A DNA stretch of 51,016 nucleotides. Origin: Dethiothermospora halolimnae (GTDB lineage Bacteria > Bacillota > Clostridia > Tissierellales > VENL01). A program made the position numbers and the translations under genes. Location: the NCBI RefSeq assembly GCF_037577855.1, contig NZ_JBAKFX010000027.1, positions 1 to 51,016 on the forward strand, written 5' to 3'. Each line of letters starts with the position of its first letter. Position 1 is the stretch's first letter. Shown piece by piece: positions 42,640 through 51,016 of the stretch. The notes beneath the pieces were generated by a model. The model saw only the letters and a program-made list of their open reading frames with translations, had not been told where the DNA came from and searched no databases.

Positions 42640-43656
42640 TTAGTTAACTATTATTTCTTTCTCTAGGATCTCCATAATCCCTTCACTATTCCATAATTTT
42701 TTATTATTTAAAAACCACTCATATATTTTTTCTAATAATTTATCCCTTTTTTCACTTTTATCACAGTTTGTTAAAAACATTGCAACCTGGCCCATATCAT
42801 CTTCTTTATTATCATAGTAATCTTTATCAATAATTAACTTGAATTTTTCATAATTTTTATTTAAAATTTCATCTTCTATTCCTTCTGAAAACAGCAAATT
42901 ATCCAGTTTATCAAAAATACTATAATTAGAAAAATCAAACTGTCCTTTATCCATATTCCACTTATACTTTATCGTTTTTTCTAATCCAAGCAATTCATCT
43001 AAAGCATAAGTATTAATCCCCAATTTATAAGTAGATTGGTAATCCCCAGTTGATTTATTATAACCTTCATCTATTAGCTTATATTCTCTAGAATATGAAA
43101 TAGTATAGGGTGGAGCATCATATCCTCTTATGGGATACTCAAAGCTCTTAAGTAATTTCTCATTATAGACATTAAACCACACTCCTCCTATATGGTGAAT
43201 TCCAGTTCCAGATGCCATTTTTATTGGGGATATCTGAACATGATTTTGATTTTTTCTAAAAGCCACATTAATTTTAGCTCTATTTTTGTTTTCCCACATA
43301 TATCCATCTAAAAATTTCCCTAAATTATTATAGAGAAAAGCAAAGTTATCTAAATGAAATTCCCCTACAAGTAGCTTATAACTTTTATTATTTACTGTCC
43401 AAATATATTCTTTGTACTTATAGTCTTCTTTTCCATAGGGAGATTTCAATTTTTTAATATCTTTTAACAAATATTCTCTAATATCTTTAGTTTTAAATGT
43501 ATCATTAAATTGTGAATTTATATCATCAATTTTTGAATTATCTCTAGATGATATTCTTTCTGGGTCAACTTCTTTAGTTTTCTCATCTTTAACCCCATAG
43601 GAACACCCAGTTATAAATAGTATAGTCATTATAATCATGAAAGATAACTTTTTCAT
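42640..43656 (-). CDS. lipoprotein of unknown function
   Basis: 338 residues with a classic lipoprotein signal (MKKLSFMIIMTILFITGC), anchored outside the membrane. The mature part starts with a charged linker, then a region rich in aromatic residues (GVWFNVYNE, GYDAPPYTISYSREY). I do not recognise a named family. GGAGGAG lies before the ATG. It begins 23 bases after the VWA protein gene and ends at a strong terminator, so it is most likely the last gene of the MoxR/VWA operon and acts outside the cell with those proteins. Confidence 0.75.
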   Translation of the reverse strand: MKKLSFMIIMTILFITGCSYGVKDEKTKEVDPERISSRDNSKIDDINSQFNDTFKTKDIREYLLKDIKKLKSPYGKEDYKYKEYIWTVNNKSYKLLVGEFHLDNFAFLYNNLGKFLDGYMWENKNRAKINVAFRKNQNHVQISPIKMASGTGIHHIGGVWFNVYNEKLLKSFEYPIRGYDAPPYTISYSREYKLIDEGYNKSTGDYQSTYKLGINTYALDELLGLEKTIKYKWNMDKGQFDFSNYSIFDKLDNLLFSEGIEDEILNKNYEKFKLIIDKDYYDNKEDDMGQVAMFLTNCDKSEKRDKLLEKIYEWFLNNKKLWNSEGIMEILEKEIIVN

Positions 43657-43679
43657 TTCTCTCCTCCAATGTAGTTAGT

Positions 43680-46373
43680 CTACTTTTTATCTTTCCTCTT
43701 CGCCTTTAATAGTCTCGAAGTATTTAATTTTTTATCATCCTCTTCTTTTACATCTTCTTCTTTTCTCTTATTCTTTTTCTTTTGTTTTACCCTGGAATGG
43801 GTATCATACCTTTTTTCTTCTTCCTTTTTTTCCCTAGCAATATTCAATACTTTAAAATTAAAATCTAGCCTTCTTATGGCAATATCCAATATAAATAATA
43901 ACAATGCTAATATTAATAATCCATTAGTTAAATCCTTCATTCCATATGTTCTATTAAAATCATCTTCAAATACTTCCTCTGGACTTGATATTAATTTCCC
44001 TTCTGTTTTATTTAATAATAAATCTAATCTGCTGGAAATATTACTAAAATCATACTCCTTAGGATAATTAATAGCTATTCCATCATTAATATTATTTATC
44101 TTATTGCCATTTTCAAATTGATTTACCTTTATTATATAGTTTCCCCTTCTATCTATTGGAACTTCACCTCTATATTCTCCTGGTTTCTCTACTTTAAGGT
44201 CTATTTCCATCTTCTTATTATCAGGGGTTAATATACTGGCAGTGGTTTTATATTGTTTTTTTAGCTTTGGATTCTTAGCTACTATCTCTATTTTATCCCC
44301 TTTATTTACTGACTTAAGGGTTATATTTTCATCTGATAATGTTGGTAATGTCCATTCAATTAACTTTGTAAAAAAGTCTATTCCCATATCTGAGTTTAGA
44401 TAATCCTTAGTCCACCTTCCTTTTATATCAGAAGTCCATGCAACAGTTTTTCCCAAACCATATTGCCAAGTGGCCAGTATAGGCTCTCCCTTATCACTTT
44501 TCAGTATTATTTCCCCTCTATCTTTTTCTGATGTTGATATATAACCATCTAGATATGGAAGTCCCTGGTTAAATCCAGTTATTAATTTATGGGGATAATT
44601 AATGATTGGAGAAAATGTTCTATTATTGATATAAGACTTAGATGCTAAAAAGGATTCCTTTGTAAATATCTCTGGTAGACTAGAATAATCGTCTACAAAA
44701 TAATATCTACCCCTTCCCATTTTAGCAAGGCCCTCTAAAAGTCTTCCATCTGCTCCATCTCCAACGGCTACTGTTGATAATGTTATATTATCACTTATTA
44801 TACTATCCATCAGCTTACTATATCCCCTGTCTTCACCTTGTCCATCGGTTAACAATATAATATGTTTTTGCTTTGTATCAATTTTTTTTAAAAGGGCATA
44901 ACCTGTTTTTAATGCTGGGATTATACTGGTTCCTCCATCGGAACTTATGGTTGAAATATTCTTCTTTATGTCATTTAAATTTTGGTCTTTCGATGGCTTT
45001 ATAACTATCTTTGGACTACCATCAAAGGCAACAACTCCTATTTGATCTTTAGGCTTTCTAGCTTGGGCAGATTTTATTGCTGCTTCCTTTGCAAGCTCTA
45101 ATTTATTATCAGAAGACATACTTCCTGATTTATCCACTATTAGCATTAACCCTAGACTAGGTACTTGACCTTTAATCTTCATCTCCATATTTACAGGTAG
45201 TATCTCTTCAAGGGGTGTTTTATAATACCCACCTAAACCATAACTATTTTCTCCTCCAGTTACAACTAGTCCCCCACCATAGTCTCTAACATATATTTTT
45301 AATAAATTAATAAATTCTTCGTTTACATTTTCTAAAGATACATCACTTAATACTATTGATTTGTACTTTGTCAATTCTGTTATTGACGTTGGTGCCTCTT
45401 TGTCCTTTATATCAGTTATATTAATATCCTTTGATAACAATATCTTTGACAATTCCCTAGCGCCACCACTTTTTCCATCTATAATTAACACATTGGGCTT
45501 TCCCTTGATATTTACATAACTTGAATAGGAGTTATTTTCAGTTATTGTATCCTTTTTAGCAGTTACTATGGCTTTATATCCTTTAAATCCACTTCTGTCT
45601 CCTTTATCTTTAAATAGAAATCTATTTTTTCCTTTTTCTATTACTACTTCCTCTTGACTAACCAACTGTCTATCTGAATATAATGAAATATCCCCTTCAG
45701 TTTTTACATTGCTGTAAATTTCCACCACTACATCAAATTTTTGATTTTCATGGATGTTTTCAGGCAGAACTATATTATTTATCTGTACATCTTCATATAT
45801 ATTGTTCTTAACCTTATATACTTTAAAATCTATATTGTTTCCCTTCATAGTATCTGCTTCTTTTATACTATTGCCTATATTTTCAATACCATCTGTAAGA
45901 AGGACTATCCTTTTATTTGTATCATCAGAAAATAATGCCTGGGATAACTTCAATCCCTTTTCTATATTTGTAAAGTCCTCTCCAGGAGTTGTTAGAAACT
46001 CGATATTCTTCATTTCTTTAAATAAAGGATATTCCACTTCACCTTTTTTACCAAAGGTAACAATCCCAACTTTATCATTTGGGGATTTATCCTTTATAGA
46101 CTCTTTTATAAAACTTTTAAATTTTTCCTGATTTCCTGAAACACTTTCAGATAAGTCCACTAAAAATACTGTTGAAATAGAATCTAAAGACATTTTTATG
46201 TGTAAACCACTTAAAGCTAATATTAGTAATATGGCTATTATACTCCTCACTATCAATATAGGTTTTAGTTTTCTTTTATTTATTCTATTTAACTTAATAG
46301 CTGTATATATTATAACAGCTAAAATAATAGGTATTATAAGAAGTATCCCTGGATTTATGAAGCTAATATCCAC
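43680..46373 (-). CDS. membrane protein with two von Willebrand A domains
   Basis: 897 residues. Two N-terminal helices (about 8-26 and 40-58), VWA 1 with metal-site DLSES in VFLVDLSESVSG, a beta-rich CARDB-like stretch, a glutamine-amidotransferase-like region (LIIDGKSGGARELSK, GGGLVVTGGENSYG), VWA 2 with DKSGS in LMLIVDKSGSM, then a C-terminal helix (about 815-835) and a Lys/Glu tail. Large proteins of this plan sit at the end of MoxR-DUF58-VWA operons; their clients are unknown. The start is GTG, overlapping the upstream VWA gene by 11 bases, so translation is coupled. Confidence 0.9.
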   Translation of the reverse strand: MDISFINPGILLIIPIILAVIIYTAIKLNRINKRKLKPILIVRSIIAILLILALSGLHIKMSLDSISTVFLVDLSESVSGNQEKFKSFIKESIKDKSPNDKVGIVTFGKKGEVEYPLFKEMKNIEFLTTPGEDFTNIEKGLKLSQALFSDDTNKRIVLLTDGIENIGNSIKEADTMKGNNIDFKVYKVKNNIYEDVQINNIVLPENIHENQKFDVVVEIYSNVKTEGDISLYSDRQLVSQEEVVIEKGKNRFLFKDKGDRSGFKGYKAIVTAKKDTITENNSYSSYVNIKGKPNVLIIDGKSGGARELSKILLSKDINITDIKDKEAPTSITELTKYKSIVLSDVSLENVNEEFINLLKIYVRDYGGGLVVTGGENSYGLGGYYKTPLEEILPVNMEMKIKGQVPSLGLMLIVDKSGSMSSDNKLELAKEAAIKSAQARKPKDQIGVVAFDGSPKIVIKPSKDQNLNDIKKNISTISSDGGTSIIPALKTGYALLKKIDTKQKHIILLTDGQGEDRGYSKLMDSIISDNITLSTVAVGDGADGRLLEGLAKMGRGRYYFVDDYSSLPEIFTKESFLASKSYINNRTFSPIINYPHKLITGFNQGLPYLDGYISTSEKDRGEIILKSDKGEPILATWQYGLGKTVAWTSDIKGRWTKDYLNSDMGIDFFTKLIEWTLPTLSDENITLKSVNKGDKIEIVAKNPKLKKQYKTTASILTPDNKKMEIDLKVEKPGEYRGEVPIDRRGNYIIKVNQFENGNKINNINDGIAINYPKEYDFSNISSRLDLLLNKTEGKLISSPEEVFEDDFNRTYGMKDLTNGLLILALLLFILDIAIRRLDFNFKVLNIAREKKEEEKRYDTHSRVKQKKKNKRKEEDVKEEDDKKLNTSRLLKAKRKDKK

Positions 46374-48159
46374 GGTTATACACCCCCCACTCTATAAGAA
46401 GTAGTATCAATATTATCCAAATAAAAATATTTCTTAACTCCCTTTTAGTGGTTATATCATCTTCTTTGTTTTCCCCTATTTCAAAGTTCTGGTTATATTG
46501 TTTCATGTTTATAGATTCCCCTTCTGTATCAACATTAGACACAAAGTAATTAGTAATAGTTTCATTATTGGCCAATCCTTCCAATTTATATATGCCTATT
46601 TCATTGGTATTACTAAAGGGAATTATTGGAAAGGGAGGTGCTATTTTTTCTCTATTTCCCTTAGGGTTTGTTATATAGGCTTCTGTAACCTTTGGAGACA
46701 TATCAATTTTTAAACTTTCCCCCGATAATACAGAAAAGGTTTTTAATGAGTCCATGTTTAAAGAGTAATCAAGTATATTATGAATAAAAATCGGAAACTC
46801 CATCTTCAATGGAAAATCAGTATTGTGAAGATCAAATCCCACTATTATGTACTTTTGGTTTCCATTTTCCCCTTTTATAAGTATTGGTTTATTGTTTAAT
46901 GTTATTAAAGGTTGTCCCCAGTTCTGCTTCTTTAGTATTTTTGTCTTTTCTATGCTAAAATTCATATCTAGATAGCTAAATAAATCATCACTTACTATTC
47001 TTATACCGTCACTACCATCGTATATGCCATCTTCTATAAATGAAGTATTATTTGGACTAAATATAACTATATTTCCATCGTCAGGAAGTTCTTTAGGTAA
47101 CATACCATCATAAACATATAAATCATAACCATCCACATCTTCCATAACTTCATCTGTCTTATATAGCTCTATATCATTATTTATGGAAAATCCCTTTTCT
47201 AAAAATATATTTCCTTTTGTGGTTAATAATACTTTATTTACTGATTTATTATTTATTATATGATATCTGTTATTATCTATATCTAAGCTATCATTTATAT
47301 CCAGTTCTCCCCTTATAACATTTATATTGTTAGGTAGATTATCCCAGTAGATATCCTTACTTTCTTTAGCCTCTAGTGTAATTTCCTTAATATCTATTAC
47401 CTCATTATTATTATGTATACTTAAATCACCATTTACCTTTTTATCAGAATAATTGCTTATAGTGGTTAATAAAACTATTCCTTCATCGCTTCTACTATGA
47501 CTTATTTTTTCAATGGCAGTATTCATGCCATTATTATTAAGATTTTTAATGATAAAATTGTCATTATCTATATTTATCTTTTTATCGGTATAAAATAGAA
47601 CCCTATAATTATCATATTCTTTAGCAAATGACTTAATTAATGATAGTGTGTCACCTATGCTATCACTTTTATTAGTTACAATTATATTTTTTAATTTATC
47701 CTTTATCATATACTTATTATTACTATTACTAATCTCAACTTTAGGTGTATTTTCCATATTTATTAGGGTTATATAAGTTTCATTGGGTATATCATCAACT
47801 ATATTTTTAATTTGAGCTTTGGCTTTATTAAACCTAGAACTTCCACCTTCAATACTTTGCATACTGGCAGAGGTATCTAAAACTATTATTAAATTTTCAA
47901 GCTCCTTTTCATCGGATAATAAATAGGGGTTGGTTAATGCCAAAACTAATAATATAAATAATATTATTTGTAACAATAGTAATAAGTTTTTTCTAAGTTT
48001 TTGCCAAGGTTTATTGGCCTCTATATCTCTTATTGCTTTTTCCCATAAAAAATTACTGGACACTTGAAACTCCCTATGTTTCTTTTTTAGTAAATACATT
48101 AATATGATAGGAACTAAACCCATTAAAAATAGAAAATAAATAGGGGAGTAAAAACTCAT
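46363..48159 (-). CDS. BatA-like VWA membrane protein
   Basis: 598 residues. It opens with the BatA N-terminal domain: FYSPIYFLFLMGLVPIILMY, basic loop, LRKNLLLLLQIILFILLVLA, two helices. The VWA domain follows with an intact metal site DTSAS in LIIVLDTSASM. The long outer region holds beta-strand repeats with no clear family, and a last helix (about 578-595) anchors the C-terminus. GAGGTG lies before the ATG. It starts 4 bases after the DUF58 gene and overlaps the next VWA gene. Confidence 0.9.
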   Translation of the reverse strand: MSFYSPIYFLFLMGLVPIILMYLLKKKHREFQVSSNFLWEKAIRDIEANKPWQKLRKNLLLLLQIILFILLVLALTNPYLLSDEKELENLIIVLDTSASMQSIEGGSSRFNKAKAQIKNIVDDIPNETYITLINMENTPKVEISNSNNKYMIKDKLKNIIVTNKSDSIGDTLSLIKSFAKEYDNYRVLFYTDKKINIDNDNFIIKNLNNNGMNTAIEKISHSRSDEGIVLLTTISNYSDKKVNGDLSIHNNNEVIDIKEITLEAKESKDIYWDNLPNNINVIRGELDINDSLDIDNNRYHIINNKSVNKVLLTTKGNIFLEKGFSINNDIELYKTDEVMEDVDGYDLYVYDGMLPKELPDDGNIVIFSPNNTSFIEDGIYDGSDGIRIVSDDLFSYLDMNFSIEKTKILKKQNWGQPLITLNNKPILIKGENGNQKYIIVGFDLHNTDFPLKMEFPIFIHNILDYSLNMDSLKTFSVLSGESLKIDMSPKVTEAYITNPKGNREKIAPPFPIIPFSNTNEIGIYKLEGLANNETITNYFVSNVDTEGESINMKQYNQNFEIGENKEDDITTKRELRNIFIWIILILLLIEWGVYNRGY

Positions 48160-48163
48160 ATTA

Positions 48164-49033
48164 TCACCTCAATATCCCTGTTCTAATAAGATTATCAAAT
48201 AAGATTTTATCCATTGAAACCTCTGTGGAGATAAGGCTATAAAAACAACCATATTTCCTTGATATTTCTTTCACATTATTTAAATATAAATCTAAGTTTT
48301 TATTATAGGCATCTAAAATTTTGGGAGTAATTGAGATATCCTTATCTTCCAATGTTTCACTGTCTATTAATCTTACATCTCCCATTATTTTAGGTTTTAA
48401 TTCTTCTTTGCTTAATACATGGATAATAATAATACTTTGATTCATATACGATAAATATTTTATTGTATCCTCAAGATTTTCTGTAAATAAATCGGATATT
48501 ATTATGCTGATTCCCCTTTTATAGGTCTTTTTTTCTATTGATTTAAATAAATCATATATACTATTAAACTTTATATTATCTAGATAACCTATTAATCTAT
48601 TAAGGCTATTTTTCCCCTTTATATATCCCATATCCTGTAAATTTTCCCCTTCTATAGTATATAGATTAACCCTATCTAATCCCGATATTCCAATATAGCC
48701 TAAGGCTAAAGCTATCTTTTTTGATATAAAGGATTTATTGAACTCTCCAAAGTCCATTGATTTAGATGAATCTAAAAATATATTTATTAAAGATTCCCTT
48801 TCTTCCATAAAAAGCTTTATAAACAGTTTTTCAAATCTTCCATATGCATTCCAATCTATTTTTCTGAAGTCATCTCCTGGGGTATATTCCCTGAAGTCTG
48901 AAAATTCAACGGAATCCCCCTTGCTCTTAGATTTTCTTTCCCCGCTATAGCCCTTATTTAATATAATATTAGTATTTAATTTGAAACCATTAAGCTTCTT
49001 TAAAAAGTCACTATCTAAAAGTCTATCTTCCAT
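48164..49033 (-). CDS. DUF58-family protein
   Basis: 289 residues, soluble. The DUF58 signature is REYTPGDDFRKIDWNAYGRF; after it comes a VWA-like fold with LDSSKSM (a DxSxS metal site) and a tail of strands and helices. DUF58 proteins are regular companions of MoxR ATPases and probably bind their VWA clients. GGGAATG lies before the ATG. It starts 32 bases after the MoxR gene. Confidence 0.93.
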   Translation of the reverse strand: MEDRLLDSDFLKKLNGFKLNTNIILNKGYSGERKSKSKGDSVEFSDFREYTPGDDFRKIDWNAYGRFEKLFIKLFMEERESLINIFLDSSKSMDFGEFNKSFISKKIALALGYIGISGLDRVNLYTIEGENLQDMGYIKGKNSLNRLIGYLDNIKFNSIYDLFKSIEKKTYKRGISIIISDLFTENLEDTIKYLSYMNQSIIIIHVLSKEELKPKIMGDVRLIDSETLEDKDISITPKILDAYNKNLDLYLNNVKEISRKYGCFYSLISTEVSMDKILFDNLIRTGILR

Positions 49034-49065
49034 AAAATCATTCCCTTTAATTTTAAATTAATATC

Positions 49066-50055
49066 TTACTTTGAGTCCTTAACAGCCTTTATTATTTCAT
49101 CGATTATAAAATCAGTAGTAATTCCATCTGCTACCCCTTCAAAATTTAGGATTATTCTGTGTCTTAATACTGGATATGCCACATAGGTTATATCATCAAA
49201 GGATACATTATATCTTCCCTCCATAAGAGCTTTAACTCTAGCAGATTTTATTATCCCCTGAGCTCCTCTGGGACTTGACCCAAACCTCACATATTTTTTA
49301 GTTATATCGGGACTACTGTTATCTTCTGGATGGGTTGCTACAATAATTGCCATTGCAAAATCCATAACCTTTTTAGATACTGGAATATTTTTAGATATTT
49401 CCATCATTTTAATAATTTCATCATCACTACTAACCCTATCTAACTTTTTTTCATCTTTCCCTGTTGTAATATTAACTATTTCAGATAATTCATCTATACT
49501 TGGGAATTTAACATTTAGCTTAAATAAAAACCTGTCCATTTGAGCTTCCGGTAATGGATAGGTTCCCTCCATTTCAATTGGATTTTGAGTGGCTAACAAT
49601 AAAAATGGTTTATCCAATTTATATGTACTATTTCCTACAGTTACTGTTTTCTCCTGCATCGCCTCAAGCATGGCACTTTGGGTTTTTGGAGTAGCCCTAT
49701 TTATCTCATCGGCTAATACAATATTACTAAATACAGGTCCTTTATTAAAGGTAAATTGACTTCTACCATCTTTATCATGGGTTATAATATTAGTCCCTAC
49801 TACATCGGCGGGCATTAAATCCGGAGTAAACTGTATCCTTGAAAAATTTAAGTCCAAAACCTTTCCTATGGTTTTAACTAGCTGGGTTTTCCCAAGTCCA
49901 GGAACCCCTTCTAGTAAAACATTTCCTCCAGATAACATTGCTATCAAAACCAAGTCAATAACATCTTCTTGACCTATTATTGCCTTTCCTATTTCCTTTT
50001 TTATTAAAGCAACCTTTTCATTGAAATCTATTAAGTCTTTTTCCCTTATCTCCAT
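49066..50055 (-). CDS. MoxR-family AAA+ ATPase
   Basis: 329-residue ATPase with Walker A GVPGLGKT, Walker B VLADEINR, sensor 1 in LATQNPIEMEGTYPLPEAQ and the C-terminal lid YVRFGSSPRGAQGI. MoxR proteins act as chaperones that load cofactors or remodel complexes together with VWA partners; the partners lie directly downstream. AAGGGGATGG lies before the ATG, and the gap to the upstream gene is only 15 bases. Confidence 0.95.
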   Translation of the reverse strand: MEIREKDLIDFNEKVALIKKEIGKAIIGQEDVIDLVLIAMLSGGNVLLEGVPGLGKTQLVKTIGKVLDLNFSRIQFTPDLMPADVVGTNIITHDKDGRSQFTFNKGPVFSNIVLADEINRATPKTQSAMLEAMQEKTVTVGNSTYKLDKPFLLLATQNPIEMEGTYPLPEAQMDRFLFKLNVKFPSIDELSEIVNITTGKDEKKLDRVSSDDEIIKMMEISKNIPVSKKVMDFAMAIIVATHPEDNSSPDITKKYVRFGSSPRGAQGIIKSARVKALMEGRYNVSFDDITYVAYPVLRHRIILNFEGVADGITTDFIIDEIIKAVKDSK

Positions 50056-50070
50056 TTTTCCATCCCCTTT

Positions 50071-51016
50071 TTATTCCAATTCACTAAAGTATTTTCTTAC
50101 AGTTTCCTTCATATTAACTGGTATGTTTTTCTTATCTAATTTTTCATATGCTCTATTTTTATAGGTGTTTAAAACTTCATTATAGGGTATAGGCTCTCCT
50201 AATCTATTGCCCATTTTCTTTACTTCCATAGTATTACTATCACCCTTGTTATTTGAATCTACCTTTACATTTGTTTTATAGCTTTCTTCATTTAAATCCT
50301 TAGGGGCATATATCTTTTCATAGTTATCTGAACTTCCAACACCTCTACCCTTTCCACTACCATTTGAAGATTTTCCATTACCATTTTGCCCCTGGCCTTG
50401 CCCTTGTACTTGTCCTTGGCCTTGTCCTTGGCCTTGTCCTTGGCCTTGCCCTTGTACCTGTCCTTGCCCCTGTCCTCGGCCACTCTGCTGTTTACTGCCC
50501 CCCTTAGTTGCTCCATTTCCATTTGTACCCTGTCCCTTGGATGGTCCACTGCCCATCTTGTTTGAGGACATCTCACCTACTTTACTATTTAGTTGGTTTA
50601 ATGAGTTTAAAAGATTAGACATACCATTTGACATATTATTACTTCCCATTAATCCATTAATAGCATCGGCTAAACTATTTAGATGACCATCTATATTACT
50701 ACCCTCCATATTTTGAGAAAGTTCTTTAGATAAATTACTTAATGCATTTGTAAACTTTGGATTATCCTTTAACATTTCAGATAATTTCTTAAGATCATCA
50801 CTGGCCCTTTTTAGCTCATCTTCTGACATATTATTTATTTTTTCAGATAACTTTTCCATTTGTTTAGATAATTCATTAGATGATTTTTTTAATAGCTTAT
50901 TTCCTATTTCCTTAGTTATATTTTTAGATTTTAAAATATCTTCTATATTTTTTAATTTCCTATTTCTTTTCTTTTCTGATATTTCTTTTAGCTGCTTTTT
51001 AAATTTAGCTATTTCC
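50071..51016 (-). CDS. Gly-Gln-repeat coiled-coil protein (5' end outside the window)
   Basis: The frame runs open to the window edge, so only the C-terminal 314 codons are seen. The visible N-terminal part is charged helix (KFKKQLKEISEKKRN, EDELKRASDDLKKL), followed by Ser/Asn-rich sequence. A low-complexity tract of about 30 residues, mostly Gly-Gln pairs, then leads to a short conserved-looking end (APKDLNEESY, MGNRLGEPIPYNEVLNTYKN, VRKYFSELE). Not a family I can name. An internal ATG at 50859 is not convincing as the start, since coding sequence continues above it. It heads the visible part of the MoxR operon. Confidence 0.75.
   Translation of the reverse strand, partial: EIAKFKKQLKEISEKKRNRKLKNIEDILKSKNITKEIGNKLLKKSSNELSKQMEKLSEKINNMSEDELKRASDDLKKLSEMLKDNPKFTNALSNLSKELSQNMEGSNIDGHLNSLADAINGLMGSNNMSNGMSNLLNSLNQLNSKVGEMSSNKMGSGPSKGQGTNGNGATKGGSKQQSGRGQGQGQVQGQGQGQGQGQGQGQVQGQGQGQNGNGKSSNGSGKGRGVGSSDNYEKIYAPKDLNEESYKTNVKVDSNNKGDSNTMEVKKMGNRLGEPIPYNEVLNTYKNRAYEKLDKKNIPVNMKETVRKYFSELE
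50390..50480 (-). repeat. hexanucleotide repeat encoding Gly-Gln
   Basis: A run of near-identical 6-base units (CAAGGC/CAAGGA on the minus strand) inside the coding region. It is by far the most GC-rich stretch of the gene and is prone to length change by slippage in steps that keep frame. Confidence 0.85.

Noticed and set aside
50292..50576. A 94-codon frame within the Gly-Gln repeat gene
   Set aside because: An alternate frame of the hexanucleotide repeat (KDKAKDKA pattern); the main frame has conserved ends.

Overview
The window is AT-rich DNA, nearly all coding on the minus strand, with Gram-positive ribosome sites (AAGGAGG/GGGGG), many TTG/GTG starts and U-run terminators. Together with a Spo0E-type small protein, an arginine deiminase pathway, an ECF transporter, BlaI/BlaR1-type regulation and abundant two-component and c-di-GMP proteins, this points to an anaerobic, probably spore-forming and motile, amino-acid-fermenting clostridium (Tissierellales-like is my guess; species not determinable).

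Layout. (1) 0-5 kb: a lipoprotein HAD acid phosphatase, then the arginine deiminase genes arcA-arcB-arcC, read right to left from a clear sigma-A promoter with two ARG-box-like sites upstream; the two intercistronic gaps are filled with palindromes and tandem repeats. (2) 5-12 kb: an isoprenylcysteine-methyltransferase-like membrane protein, a MalT-like TPR/LuxR regulator, a Cache-domain chemoreceptor, a cysteine-rich protein, a DUF421 protein, and a 52-residue Spo0E-like protein. (3) 12-19.5 kb: a chemotaxis operon, Hpt-like protein-cheA-cheW-mcp-cheR-cheB-cheY. (4) 19.6-29.1 kb: a signalling island: an OmpR-type regulator (+ strand), a hybrid PAS histidine kinase, a PAS/PP2C phosphatase, a PAS-GGDEF-EAL protein with a degenerate GGDEF site, and a diguanylate cyclase whose reading frame appears split from a two-helix membrane anchor by a -1 shift at an A AAA AAT heptamer. 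(5) 29.2-39.9 kb: a REP-associated (RAYT-type) transposase with repeats beside it, an ECF transporter (T, double ATPase, S), a PPP-family phosphatase, a GNAT acetyltransferase, a WYL regulator, TatD, an alkaline-phosphatase-superfamily gene cut by an in-frame TAG, and a DUF1232 protein. (6) 40-42.6 kb (+ strand): a BlaI repressor with two perfect operators and a BlaR1-like metalloprotease whose sensor half is not a penicillin-binding domain. (7) 42.6-51 kb: an operon of a Gly-Gln-repeat protein (cut by the window edge), MoxR ATPase, DUF58 protein, two von Willebrand A membrane proteins and a lipoprotein.

Working together: regions 2-4 form a dense sensory block (chemotaxis, phosphorelay, c-di-GMP). 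Arginine catabolism makes ATP through ArcC. Region 7 looks like a MoxR/VWA cell-envelope or chaperone module. The points most worth testing are the split diguanylate cyclase, the amber-interrupted phosphatase, the short-palindrome family together with the RAYT gene, and the BlaI/BlaR1-like pair with its overlapping mini-ORFs. No tRNA, rRNA, CRISPR array or riboswitch was recognised.
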